IMG/VR virus record: IMGVR_UViG_3300025118_000079
Span: 1-32,204 of that record
Direction: 5' to 3' (one strand)
Source: a virus
DNA: 32,204 nt
Under the pieces are notes generated by a model that was not told the DNA's origin, searched no databases, and saw only the letters and a program-made list of their open reading frames with translations. Positions 14,305 through 21,891 of this stretch are shown here, piece after piece; positions within the stretch are counted from its first letter, which is position 1, and the number at the start of each line of letters is the position of its first letter. Both the position numbers and the translations under genes were made by a program.

Positions 14305-15100
14305 TATCAATATTTATCCATTGTTTAAATCCTTCAAACCAATTTCTATATGCTTGTTGATTAGGATGTGAATCATCATCAGCAACCATAAACTCTGGTC
14401 TCTTTAACACATCTTCCCACATATTATTATTTGGTTTATAATAATATGTTAATGAAATTTTATCTTTTAATTTTTGTACTTCCCAATTTGTACTTTGTTT
14501 TGGCATAACAGATTCAACTGAATTGTACATATAATAAGGCATATTCATTTCTTTTAATCTTGCTTGTATTAAAACTATATTTTTAAAAATATGGTAAGAT
14601 TGTTGCTCATCTATATCAATATTATGTGCATTTAATAAATGCCATCTATTTGTACAAAACATATCTTTAGGTATTTCTGGCCCTTTACTAAAAGCTAATT
14701 TTCTTGCTTGTGTTGCCCCAATTGGTGCACCAGAAGAAGCACGAGCTTCTTCACCTTGTAATTTTGATACTAGTCTTTTAATAATACCATCATCAAATGT
14801 CTTATCTACTTTGTATGGATTTCTTTCTTTATTCTGTCTTCGTTCTTTTGTAGAAGCAACTTGAAATCTATTTGAATGTGGCACACCTATTAATACAACA
14901 CCGTCCTTAAATTCGTGTGTGTATAATCTTTTTAAAACAGTATCTATACCTGCTCCAGGACTTGCGTAATTAACTTCTTTTAATTCTAAATGTTTTGCTA
15001 AAAGTGTACCTGGTGAAAGGTGAGTATCGCATATATGATTCTTTTTATCTGCACAATTACCAAATGCAAAACTACAACCCATATTATATAAGTATTTCAT
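14297..15100 (-). CDS. SGNH-hydrolase-like protein
   Basis: The 267-aa protein has a GCSFAFG motif at residues 8-14, the block I serine region of SGNH/GDSL hydrolases, and a DDSHPN segment near residue 242-247 that would carry the catalytic Asp and His. Between them VVLIGVPHSNRFQV could give the Asn block. In glycan loci, proteins of this type add or remove acyl groups on sugars. No signal peptide is visible, so it acts in the cytoplasm. It overlaps the carbamoyltransferase stop by one base (TAATG). Confidence 0.75.
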   Translation of the reverse strand: MKYLYNMGCSFAFGNCADKKNHICDTHLSPGTLLAKHLELKEVNYASPGAGIDTVLKRLYTHEFKDGVVLIGVPHSNRFQVASTKERRQNKERNPYKVDKTFDDGIIKRLVSKLQGEEARASSGAPIGATQARKLAFSKGPEIPKDMFCTNRWHLLNAHNIDIDEQQSYHIFKNIVLIQARLKEMNMPYYMYNSVESVMPKQSTNWEVQKLKDKISLTYYYKPNNNMWEDVLKRPEFMVADDDSHPNQQAYRNWFEGFKQWINIDNE

Positions 15101-16506
15101 TAATAAACTACAACTCCATATTTTGCCTCAAAAGAAAGGGCGTCTTTTCTATCATTAACAATAGGTTGACCTTTAATATTTAAAGATGTATTTAATAACA
15201 TAGGACATCCTGTTTTATCTTTCCAAGTTTTTAGTAAATTATAAAACCCTGGATTATCTTTTTCTGAAACTGTTTGTACTCTACTTGTACCATCTATGTG
15301 TACAATAGCAGGAAAATCTTTTGGATATTTACATTTTGCTACAAATTGCATATATGGACTTTTTTCAACTGACATTTCAAAAAATTCTTTTGCGTCTTCT
15401 TCTAATATTGCAGGTGCAAAAGGTCTAAACATTTCTCTTTTCTTAATTTGATTTACTAAATCTTTTATTTCATCTCCTCGTGGATCTGCTAATAAACTTC
15501 TATTACCTAATGCTCTAGGTCCATATTCTGCTCTACCATTTGCAACACCAACTATTTGACTATTTCTTAATTCACTAATTAAACTATCAATTGGATATTC
15601 ACCTTCTATATTATGTCCTAAAAAAGGTCCTTCCCAATCTAAATGTTGTTGGCTTACAGCTGCAATACAACCCAATGCTGAACCTGAATCACTTGGGTTT
15701 GGTATAATCCATATATTATTTTTTGGATATTTTTTTGCGGCTACTGTATTAGCAACACAATTCAAAGCACAACCACCACTTATAACAAGATTTTCTTTTT
15801 GTGAAAAACACTCATCAACTAATTCTATAAATTTTCTTGTATAACAATTTTGTATAGCTAATGCAATATCTTCCTTTTTATAACCATCCAAGTTATTACC
15901 AAAACCTTTATGATTATTTCGCTCCAATAAATAATCTACATCATATATTCCACCTGGGTGACCATATGCAGCCATCCCCATTGTAATATATTCTTCTTCA
16001 TTAGCTTTAAGACCTATTTTATCTGTAGCAGCTGAATAAAATAATCCTAACGAATAAGGATACTTCCAAAATCTTTTTTTATTCATATTATCACTTATAG
16101 TCATTGTTTCCCACTCACCTATTGCGTCAATAGTAAGCACCATACTATCTTTAAAAGGTGCTGTATAATATCCTGCGGCTGCGTGTGATTTATGATGTTC
16201 AACATATTCATCTATTTTTATATTAAATTGTTTTAAATAAACTGATGGCAATTCTTTATAATCAAATGCATATCTAAATTGACCTGCTCTTAATTGTCTT
16301 AACTTTTTTAACCAAGGTCTTTCATAATATATAACCGTATCAAAAGGTCCATAACTTAATGCTTCATTAACAATCTCCCAATTTAAAAATTGGTCATTTT
16401 TTCTTTTAGAATATCGCTCGGAATGAGCAGCCCATAATATTTTATTATTATCAACTACTGCCATAGCACCATCGTGGTTCAAACAATTAATTCCTAAATA
16501 TCTCAT
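15100..16506 (-). CDS. Carbamoyltransferase, NodU/TobZ type
   Basis: The 468-aa product starts MRYLGINCLNHDGAMAVVDN and contains HHKSHAAAGYY at residues 104-114, whose histidines bind metal in TobZ. Later come DSMVLTIDAIGEWET, GGCALNCVAN and FRPFAPAILEEDA, then a C-terminal domain ending LNTSLNIKGQPI and AKYGVVVY. This is the Kae1-like plus carbamoyltransferase C-terminal arrangement, slightly shorter than many bacterial members. It transfers a carbamoyl group from carbamoyl phosphate to a sugar hydroxyl. All expected motifs are present. It overlaps the 27-aa gene upstream by four bases. Confidence 0.92.
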   Translation of the reverse strand: MRYLGINCLNHDGAMAVVDNNKILWAAHSERYSKRKNDQFLNWEIVNEALSYGPFDTVIYYERPWLKKLRQLRAGQFRYAFDYKELPSVYLKQFNIKIDEYVEHHKSHAAAGYYTAPFKDSMVLTIDAIGEWETMTISDNMNKKRFWKYPYSLGLFYSAATDKIGLKANEEEYITMGMAAYGHPGGIYDVDYLLERNNHKGFGNNLDGYKKEDIALAIQNCYTRKFIELVDECFSQKENLVISGGCALNCVANTVAAKKYPKNNIWIIPNPSDSGSALGCIAAVSQQHLDWEGPFLGHNIEGEYPIDSLISELRNSQIVGVANGRAEYGPRALGNRSLLADPRGDEIKDLVNQIKKREMFRPFAPAILEEDAKEFFEMSVEKSPYMQFVAKCKYPKDFPAIVHIDGTSRVQTVSEKDNPGFYNLLKTWKDKTGCPMLLNTSLNIKGQPIVNDRKDALSFEAKYGVVVY

Positions 16507-16586
16507 TTATATATAAATGGATCCTTTTTATCGTATTTTCTTTTTTTAAAGTAATTCTTAATCCAATTTATAAATTTTTTTATCAT
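16503..16586 (-). CDS. 27-aa basic micropeptide gene
   Basis: A short frame reads MIKKFINWIKNYFKKRKYDK and ends DPFIYK. It has a strong ribosome site (GGAGGAG) directly upstream and ATGA overlaps with both neighbours, the glycosyltransferase (16583-17485) and the carbamoyltransferase (15100-16506). That fit is unlikely by chance. The peptide is strongly basic, amphipathic and aromatic, so it may bind membrane or act as a translation-coupling leader. No family is recognised. Confidence 0.6.
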   Translation of the reverse strand: MIKKFINWIKNYFKKRKYDKKDPFIYK

Positions 16587-17485
16587 AACTCCTCCTTTAC
16601 ATACCTATATGCTGTCCCACCTCTCATATCTTGGAATGTGAATTGAGAACCAACTAATGACCATAACCATTTTTCTCTATCAGGCACAATTGGTTTTTCT
16701 ATCATACTTAATTTATTTAATCTTAAACTTACAGGTGCAGCTGGGGAATGCTCACTTGTAAAACAAGGTATACCCTTCACAATGGCTTCTGAAGCACACA
16801 TTGAATGCCAACTCACCATTGCCCAACAATCTTTTAAATCTTTACTTAATGGTCTCTTTTCTTTCTCACCCCAATCTTTATTCTCCATATATTTTGGTCT
16901 CACCAATATTTTTCTATCTGTATATGTTTTTAATCGACTCACTATATTTTTTGTCCATATATGTCTATCAATACCATACCATCTTGCTGTGTGAAAACTA
17001 GGTGGAATAACTAATATATGCTTATGATTACCTCCAGTTCTCCAATCTCTTAATCTAATTTGTTCCTGTGCTTGTCTGTTTTCTAAACTAGCATATATTC
17101 TTTTAAACCTATGTTCGTGTTTAGGATCTAAACTAATATAAGTTTTTTGTACATTATTTTTACAAATACGATACCAACTATCTCTAAAATCTGGATGGTC
17201 TGCATAACCTGTATAGAAAAAATAAGGTTGGTCAAAATAATAAAATGGAATATTATTTTTAATACAACAATCATAAACTGTTTTTGTATTACGAATTATA
17301 CCTTGGAATGCTACTTCTATAACTCTATCTGTATCTTCTAACTTTCCATTCCATTCAGGCCATCTATTTCTATAATATTGTTCTCCTTCCATTTCTTCTG
17401 TTTCAAAAAACTTATGTGAGTATTGTCTAACAAAAGCTTTTAAATATCTATCAGATGACCATTTAGTTTGAAATATATAAATCAT
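16583..17485 (-). CDS. Glycosyltransferase-like protein (GT-B or capsule type)
   Basis: The 300-aa protein has an N-terminal half with VIEVAFQGIIRNTKTVYDCC and FYYFDQPYFFYTGYAD, then a C-terminal half with HILVIPPSFHTARWYG, YTDRKILVRPKY, LKDCWAMVSWHSMCASEAIV and GIPCFTSEHSPAAPVS. The latter resembles the donor-binding domain of capsule-type GT-B enzymes, with the SEAI helix in the expected place. It is a paralogue of 8181-8999 and keeps the N-terminal domain better. It overlaps the next gene by four bases and the previous one by four. Confidence 0.68.
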   Translation of the reverse strand: MIYIFQTKWSSDRYLKAFVRQYSHKFFETEEMEGEQYYRNRWPEWNGKLEDTDRVIEVAFQGIIRNTKTVYDCCIKNNIPFYYFDQPYFFYTGYADHPDFRDSWYRICKNNVQKTYISLDPKHEHRFKRIYASLENRQAQEQIRLRDWRTGGNHKHILVIPPSFHTARWYGIDRHIWTKNIVSRLKTYTDRKILVRPKYMENKDWGEKEKRPLSKDLKDCWAMVSWHSMCASEAIVKGIPCFTSEHSPAAPVSLRLNKLSMIEKPIVPDREKWLWSLVGSQFTFQDMRGGTAYRYVKEEL

Positions 17486-17799
17486 AAATCAATTTTATCT
17501 ATTTCTAATTCAATACCTATTAATTCATCTGGTTTGCCTTTAGGGTATGTTGGCCATACTTGGAATTCTTCTCTTGTATCATCATTTTTACAACCTGCAA
17601 CCAACCAATCCCATTTAAACTCTCCATCTATAACAAACTCGTTCATTACTTCATATCTTCCATCAGGTTTCTGTTTAAGTAATTCTTCTTTACAAGCCTC
17701 CATAGTAGGATACCAACCTTGCATTTGAAAAGTCTGTTGTGTATCTATTGGACTATTACCAATTAGATATGCTAATATTAATATTTTAAATGGTCCCAT
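17482..17799 (-). CDS. Hypothetical 105-aa protein, perhaps exported
   Basis: The first 15 residues are mildly hydrophobic (MGPFKILILAYLIGNSPIDT) and could be a weak signal peptide, followed by a region with two cysteines (MEACKEELL and LVAGCKND) that might pair outside the cytoplasm. The segment KWDWLVAGCKNDDTREEFQV resembles short domains in phage proteins of unknown role. The stop overlaps the glycosyltransferase start by four bases; the start overlaps the previous stop by one. The family is not recognised. Confidence 0.62.
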   Translation of the reverse strand: MGPFKILILAYLIGNSPIDTQQTFQMQGWYPTMEACKEELLKQKPDGRYEVMNEFVIDGEFKWDWLVAGCKNDDTREEFQVWPTYPKGKPDELIGIELEIDKIDL

Positions 17800-17951
17800 T
17801 ATGGATAATTCAACATTTCTTTATTCTGTCTTCGTTCTTCTTTTAATTTCTTTTTTAATTTAATATTTTCTTTTTCAAGGTCTTCAATTCGTCTAGTCAA
17901 ATCTAAAGGACCTCTATCATCTTTTATCTTAATCTTTCTTTTTATTGCCAT
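17799..17951 (-). CDS. 50-aa basic coiled-coil protein
   Basis: The preferred start is the ATG at 17951 (MAIKRKIKIKDDRG); a longer frame exists but runs into the previous gene. The product is a single basic helix or coiled coil, with DLTRRIEDLEKENIKLKKKL at residues 17-36, and no signal peptide. It shares a TAATG junction with the 105-aa gene. The family is not recognised. Confidence 0.58.
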   Translation of the reverse strand: MAIKRKIKIKDDRGPLDLTRRIEDLEKENIKLKKKLKEERRQNKEMLNYP

Positions 17952-18061
17952 AATACCATCCCTATTACTATACCTATTACTATACCTTCCAGCCAGAATG
18001 CCCACCTATGCGATCCTTTTGCTGTATGTTTTTTGATGAAAGTAAGTGTCCAATGTTTCAT
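17942..18061 (-). CDS. 39-aa single-span membrane protein
   Basis: The frame begins MKHWTLTFIKKHTAKGSHRW and ends with a hydrophobic span (about residues 20-38, AFWLEGIVIGIVIGMVLWQ). An ATGA overlap joins it to the upstream gene (18058-18171), and it has a GGAG ribosome site. It overlaps the next gene by ten bases. The sequence of the span contains a short internal DNA repeat (GGTATAGTAATA twice near 17970-17990). No family is recognised. Confidence 0.58.
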   Translation of the reverse strand: MKHWTLTFIKKHTAKGSHRWAFWLEGIVIGIVIGMVLWQ

Positions 18062-18171
18062 ATAACTTTCTCCTTTAATATTCTACCATAATTAGGCCAC
18101 CCAAATTTATCAGGTGACTCATTTATATATCTCCAACGAATAACACCATTACAGTTCTTACAATTTTCCAT
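18058..18171 (-). CDS. 37-aa protein with CxxC pair
   Basis: The short frame begins MENCKNCNGVIRWRYINESP. Cys4 and Cys7 form one CxxC, enough for half of a zinc site; no second pair is present, so it may dimerise or bind nothing. It begins one base after the stop of the glycosyltransferase and overlaps the next gene by four (ATGA). Phage genomes often hold such mini zinc-ribbon proteins. Function unknown. Confidence 0.55.
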   Translation of the reverse strand: MENCKNCNGVIRWRYINESPDKFGWPNYGRILKEKVI

Positions 18172-19170
18172 TTATTTTGATTCAATTTCATCTCTTAATT
18201 TTTCCCATTCCTGAGCATATATTTCGTCCTGTTCATTTAGTGGTTCCCATATTTGTCCTCTGAACCACGGACCACCTCTTGTGAAGTGAACATTTTTAGC
18301 ATCAATATCTGCTGAACTATGTCCATCTAACCAGTTCCATTCTTCTGGTAGATTGCCTATAAGGTCATCAAACTTAAAATTGTTTACACGAGCATAGTCT
18401 TTAATCCATTCAAATCCATGTAACCATGACCCTGATTTTGTGCTGACATCATCAACAGTAAGACTATTATGTGCTTTATGTCCGCAATTAAACAAAACAA
18501 CGGATGACCAGTTTTTGTGAATGAGAGGATATTGCTCATTACCATACATTTTGATTGTTTCTGTGGGATTGTAGTTATGCTTCACGCAATACATGGCATA
18601 TTTTGGGTCATTATATTTTTCAAATAACTCTAAAGGATCACTTCTAAAATACATATCACAGTCCATAAACACTGCCCAACCTTCTAATCTATGTAAAAAT
18701 GGTGTTAAAAATCTTGAAAATGAAAAGTCAGTAGCAAATGGTTTTCCGTCAAATATATCACGATGCTGAATGTCAGAATCATTATTTGGTTTGGGAAGAG
18801 AAGAGCTTCCGAGTGTCCATGCACGTCTATATAACCCTATTCGTCTTAATAAATCCTGTTTAATTGGATATATATTAATCGGACCAGATGCGTGTTTATG
18901 TGCTGAATATTTTAGGACTCTATATGCTAGGTCCTCTCGTGGATCATAACCAACATAAATTGTTGGAATATCTAATTCTAATTTAAACATATATTGTTTC
19001 TCCTTGTTAATGTGATTACCTCTTTGGATATTTTTGCTTTTTCTTTTATCTTCTTTTTTAAAGTAGGTTTTTTTACCGAAGATTTCATCATAATTCTCCT
19101 TATATTGTTGTGTTGGTATTCTGGATTTCCCATCCCACATTCTACCTTTATTTTCATTTTTTAAAGACAT
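18172..19170 (-). CDS. Glycosyltransferase with DCD motif and AT-rich N-terminal extension
   Basis: From the ATG at 19170 the product is 332 aa. The last 272 residues (from an internal ATG at 18990) are a GT-A glycosyltransferase with FMDCDMYF, VKHNYNP, HKNWSSVVLFN, LPEEWNWLDG and NVHFTRGGPWF, paralogous to 8996-9670. The first 60 residues are polar and basic (MWDGKSRIPTQQYKENYDEI) and look like a separate small phage protein. A strong ribosome site AAGGAG lies before the internal ATG, so the glycosyltransferase may also be made alone. Base composition changes at that point: the glycosyltransferase part is about 40% GC in sampled stretches, the extension much more AT-rich. Two genes may have merged in frame. 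Confidence 0.72.
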   Translation of the reverse strand: MSLKNENKGRMWDGKSRIPTQQYKENYDEIFGKKTYFKKEDKRKSKNIQRGNHINKEKQYMFKLELDIPTIYVGYDPREDLAYRVLKYSAHKHASGPINIYPIKQDLLRRIGLYRRAWTLGSSSLPKPNNDSDIQHRDIFDGKPFATDFSFSRFLTPFLHRLEGWAVFMDCDMYFRSDPLELFEKYNDPKYAMYCVKHNYNPTETIKMYGNEQYPLIHKNWSSVVLFNCGHKAHNSLTVDDVSTKSGSWLHGFEWIKDYARVNNFKFDDLIGNLPEEWNWLDGHSSADIDAKNVHFTRGGPWFRGQIWEPLNEQDEIYAQEWEKLRDEIESK

Positions 19171-20278
19171 AGTATTGCCTTTTACCACTCTTTCTAGCAT
19201 TACCATTTTTATATTCAAATCCAAATCTATCTCTAAAAGCTGCTAACATTTTATCTACGTGAGATTGATTTAAAGGACGAGATTCTAATTTTTGAGTTTC
19301 ATAAATCATTATACCTCCAGGTGTAACTAAATTATAATGTCCTAATGCTATTTCATCTTCATTTAATTTATCAACATCTCTAACTTGTATTGTCATAGCA
19401 AAAGAAAAAACTACATCAAATACATCTTCATTTTCTGCTATAAAATCTTTAAATCCTTTTTTAATCCATTTCATATTATCAGGTAGTTTTGGAGATTCTA
19501 CAAAAGGCTCTACTGCTGTAATATATTTAAAATCGTTCTGAAGTTCTACACCAAACTCACCGTGATTAGCACCTAAATCTAAAAGTGTTTTATTTTTTCC
19601 TGCATATTGTTTTAAATCTAAATTATCAATTCGCCACTTAGCACTATTACCTTCATTTGATTTTTGATAATTATTCCATTCATTTTTTACCATATCGTTT
19701 GCCTTCTTTAGTTCTTCTTCATATTTATTTCTATTTCTTTTAGTCATTAATATACCATTGACTAATAATATTTTCATTCTGTTTTCAAATATACTAGGGT
19801 CCCAAGACTCTCTAATATGTTTATAAAATCTATCTTCATATTCATATTTACTATTTTCTGGTAATGCATATTCAAAATCTATTATTTTTATAATGTCATC
19901 ATGGAGCATAATATTTTTAGATTGTAAATTATAACCATATAATTTTATATCTGCTTCTTCTAAAGCTTCTGATATTTCCCAGACTTGTGGAAGTAATTTA
20001 GTTCTAGGTTTTTTATCATATGGAAATTGCTCACCACAATAACTCATTTTAATTTCTAATTTATTGTCATCATAACTTGTCATTTGAGGAAAATGTATAT
20101 TACCTTTCAATCTTTCTAAACACTCTTTCTCTCTTTGATAACATTGAGTAGCTGAACCTCTATAACCTTTTTCTTCCTTCCAACTATCTCTAATAAATCT
20201 TTTAAGAACTTGACCTTTATGTACCAAAGCAGTATCTATATAAACTTTACTTACTTTTCCTATTAGAGATTTTTTCAT
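19154..20278 (-). CDS. Kinase-like and methyltransferase fusion protein
   Basis: The 374-aa product joins two domains. Residues 1-180 look like a protein-kinase fold: QVLKRFI with the ATP-binding Lys near 26, an alphaC-like REKECLERL, YGYNLQSKNIML at 114-125 as catalytic loop, and IIDFE (133-137) as the DFG-like metal loop. In the loop the usual Asp is Asn117, so kinase activity may be reduced or changed. Residues about 215-374 are a class I methyltransferase with LLDLGANHGEFG (232-243), a VEPF ribose strand and VTPGGIMIYE. WbdD, which ends O-antigen chains, combines the same activities in the opposite order, so chain capping is a fair guess. Confidence 0.72.
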   Translation of the reverse strand: MKKSLIGKVSKVYIDTALVHKGQVLKRFIRDSWKEEKGYRGSATQCYQREKECLERLKGNIHFPQMTSYDDNKLEIKMSYCGEQFPYDKKPRTKLLPQVWEISEALEEADIKLYGYNLQSKNIMLHDDIIKIIDFEYALPENSKYEYEDRFYKHIRESWDPSIFENRMKILLVNGILMTKRNRNKYEEELKKANDMVKNEWNNYQKSNEGNSAKWRIDNLDLKQYAGKNKTLLDLGANHGEFGVELQNDFKYITAVEPFVESPKLPDNMKWIKKGFKDFIAENEDVFDVVFSFAMTIQVRDVDKLNEDEIALGHYNLVTPGGIMIYETQKLESRPLNQSHVDKMLAAFRDRFGFEYKNGNARKSGKRQYYVFKK

Positions 20279-20478
20279 TAAAATAATTTACCTAACAATT
20301 TAAGTCCATACAATATACCTATAACAGAAAGAGTACCTGTGATACCTTGGTCTATAAATGCAAGTATTGAACCAACAATTAATAACGCATAGAACACATA
20401 AGTTTTCCAGTTCCAAACATAATAGAACCAACCGTGGTCTTTCTTTGTAGGTCCAAAATCTAATTTAGGTTTTTTCAT
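20278..20478 (-). CDS. 66-aa double-span membrane protein
   Basis: The N-terminal 25 residues are polar and aromatic (MKKPKLDFGPTKKDHGWFYY), followed by two hydrophobic segments (about 30-43 and 48-62) with a short loop FIDQGITG. It should be in the inner membrane. It shares a TAATG junction with the kinase-methyltransferase gene. GGAGAAC serves as a weak ribosome site. The family is not recognised. Confidence 0.68.
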   Translation of the reverse strand: MKKPKLDFGPTKKDHGWFYYVWNWKTYVFYALLIVGSILAFIDQGITGTLSVIGILYGLKLLGKLF

Positions 20479-20495
20479 TATTGTTCTCCATAATA

Positions 20496-20579
20496 TTACA
20501 GTCTCCGACTTTTACAGACTAAAAAGCTCTCCGCGCTTGGAGCGACATCTTTTGGATGGACCTGTTTTAGTTTAATCAT
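20496..20579 (-). CDS. 27-aa reading frame coupled to thyX, perhaps a gene remnant
   Basis: An ATG overlaps the TGA of thyX by four bases (ATGA), and the frame runs 27 codons: MIKLKQVHPKDVAPSAESFL, then VCKSRRL. The opening V-HPKDV resembles the start of phage GNAT-type acetyltransferase proteins, so this may be what is left of a longer gene. The same DNA also holds short inverted repeats (CTCC/GGAG near 20529-20542 and AGTCT/AGACT near 20501-20520), the first followed on the minus strand by CTTTTT, so it could instead be a terminator-like stretch. Coding status is uncertain. Confidence 0.4.
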   Translation of the reverse strand: MIKLKQVHPKDVAPSAESFLVCKSRRL

Positions 20580-21202
20580 AAAGGCTCTCCATAGTTTGTT
20601 AGATACTTCCAACTTATAGGAAAATGGTCTTTTACATTACCAGAAATTTCTTGTGCCACTACTCTTGTTTCTGCTTGAGCATCATCTTGTATTCTTAAAT
20701 TACATACTCTAGCAAACGCATATAAAGTTCCTGACCAATACCATTCTGTCATCATACATTGTGGTAATATCATACGAGCCATTTCTGGTGCAATACCTTC
20801 CTCAATCATATCATTATAAGTTTCTTTTGCTACTTTAACCATATGCATAATATCATATTCTACTTCTTCTTTACTTGAGCCTTGCTTTTTATTTTCTGCT
20901 CTTTTACGCCACATAAAAGGAATATAAAACTCTGGTTTAGAATCTACATATCTCCTACTAACTTCATTCCAAACTAAACCTACTTGATGTTTAACTAATT
21001 GTCTTGCTACAAATACTGGTGCTTTAATTCTAAATTGTAATGAAGCGTGGCCAAATGGTGACCAATGATTATGTTTTGCTAAATATTTAATTAACTTTTC
21101 ATCACTTTCATCCCAGGCAAATTTTCTTTTTGAAAATGATACTCTAGCTGCATTGACTACTGTTAAATCATTACCCATTTTATTAATTAATTCAACTTCC
21201 AT
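20576..21202 (-). CDS. thyX: Flavin-dependent thymidylate synthase ThyX
   Basis: The 208-aa protein is of normal ThyX length. It has the FGHASLQFRIKAPVFVARQL substrate region and the signature KHQVGLVWNEVSRRYV (residues 71-86), the phage variant of the family's RHR-x7-S motif with Lys-His-Gln in place of Arg-His-Arg. The C-terminal half contains ARMILPQCMMTEWYWSG and LRIQDDAQAETRVVAQEI, which bind dUMP and the flavin. It makes dTMP from dUMP with methylenetetrahydrofolate and NADPH. It acts with NrdAB and glutaredoxin for DNA precursors. It overlaps the RuvC-like gene by 11 bases. Confidence 0.95.
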   Translation of the reverse strand: MEVELINKMGNDLTVVNAARVSFSKRKFAWDESDEKLIKYLAKHNHWSPFGHASLQFRIKAPVFVARQLVKHQVGLVWNEVSRRYVDSKPEFYIPFMWRKRAENKKQGSSKEEVEYDIMHMVKVAKETYNDMIEEGIAPEMARMILPQCMMTEWYWSGTLYAFARVCNLRIQDDAQAETRVVAQEISGNVKDHFPISWKYLTNYGEPL

Positions 21203-21737
21203 AACCTGCCTTTACAATATAATAAGAATCAACTATATCAGTAACTGGATTGTTTAATTTTTTTTGGTCAAATACTTTCATTAAATCAATACCTGTATCT
21301 TTCACAAATTGCTCATACATTTTTAATTTATCTGCATTACCTTTACCTGTTGCTTTTTTCTTTATAACTCCTGGAACTATCACTTCAAATTTTTGTTTCT
21401 TACTATAAAGTTTGTGTTTTAATATGCCCATATTTTCTGCCAGATTAAATACAAGACCTTTACTACCATAACTATATCCTTCTATAAAAATATTATTATT
21501 AGTATTAGGAATAACACGAAGCGCCCAACTGGAAATTTGGTCGTGTCGCTCTGTCTGGGAGGTATAGGGTAAATGAAATCTACCATTAATTTTGCCTTTT
21601 AAATAATCACCTTCATATTTTTTCACACTCGTTAAATAATATATAGTACAATTCTTCCACTCAAATTTAGAACCTTTATGTACACAAATTGCTGGAGTAG
21701 TTAAACTATAATCAATCCCAATTAGTATCTTCATCAT
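21192..21737 (-). CDS. RuvC-like nuclease (RNase H fold)
   Basis: The 181-aa product has the acidic residues of the RNase H/RuvC fold: Asp9 in GIDYSLTTP, Glu86 in IFIEGYSYG, and Asp167/Asp170 in TDIVDSYYI. T4-like marine phages often carry such a protein near replication genes. It may resolve Holliday junctions or branched DNA. The middle of the protein (GVIKKKATGKGNADKLKMYE) resembles the RuvC K-K-x-x-xG-x-x-x-K substrate loop. It overlaps the zinc-ribbon gene by 26 bases and thyX by 11. Confidence 0.83.
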   Translation of the reverse strand: MMKILIGIDYSLTTPAICVHKGSKFEWKNCTIYYLTSVKKYEGDYLKGKINGRFHLPYTSQTERHDQISSWALRVIPNTNNNIFIEGYSYGSKGLVFNLAENMGILKHKLYSKKQKFEVIVPGVIKKKATGKGNADKLKMYEQFVKDTGIDLMKVFDQKKLNNPVTDIVDSYYIVKAGYGS

Positions 21738-21891
21738 CTACATTACCATTATCTACAAATATACCTTCATCTTCTTCTACACCAGATTCTCCTCCACAAA
21801 ATGGACAAGTATCAGGTTCAATTTCTTCTTCCCATTTAATCCAATATTCAACTTCACAATAGGTACATTTAAATTTTGTGCTCTTAGCCAT
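21712..21891 (-). CDS. 59-aa zinc-ribbon protein
   Basis: The frame begins MAKSTKFKCTYCEVEYWIKW and continues to CPFCGG, so two CxxC pairs (Cys9/Cys12 and Cys29/Cys32) form a complete zinc ribbon. The rest is acidic, with a Glu/Asp-rich tail ending DDEDTNWD. It shares a TAATG junction with nrdB and overlaps the RuvC-like gene. Such small ribbons bind nucleic acid or another protein; I cannot tell which. No paralogue is visible. Confidence 0.75.
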   Translation of the reverse strand: MAKSTKFKCTYCEVEYWIKWEEEIEPDTCPFCGGESGVEEDEGIFVDNGNVDDEDTNWD

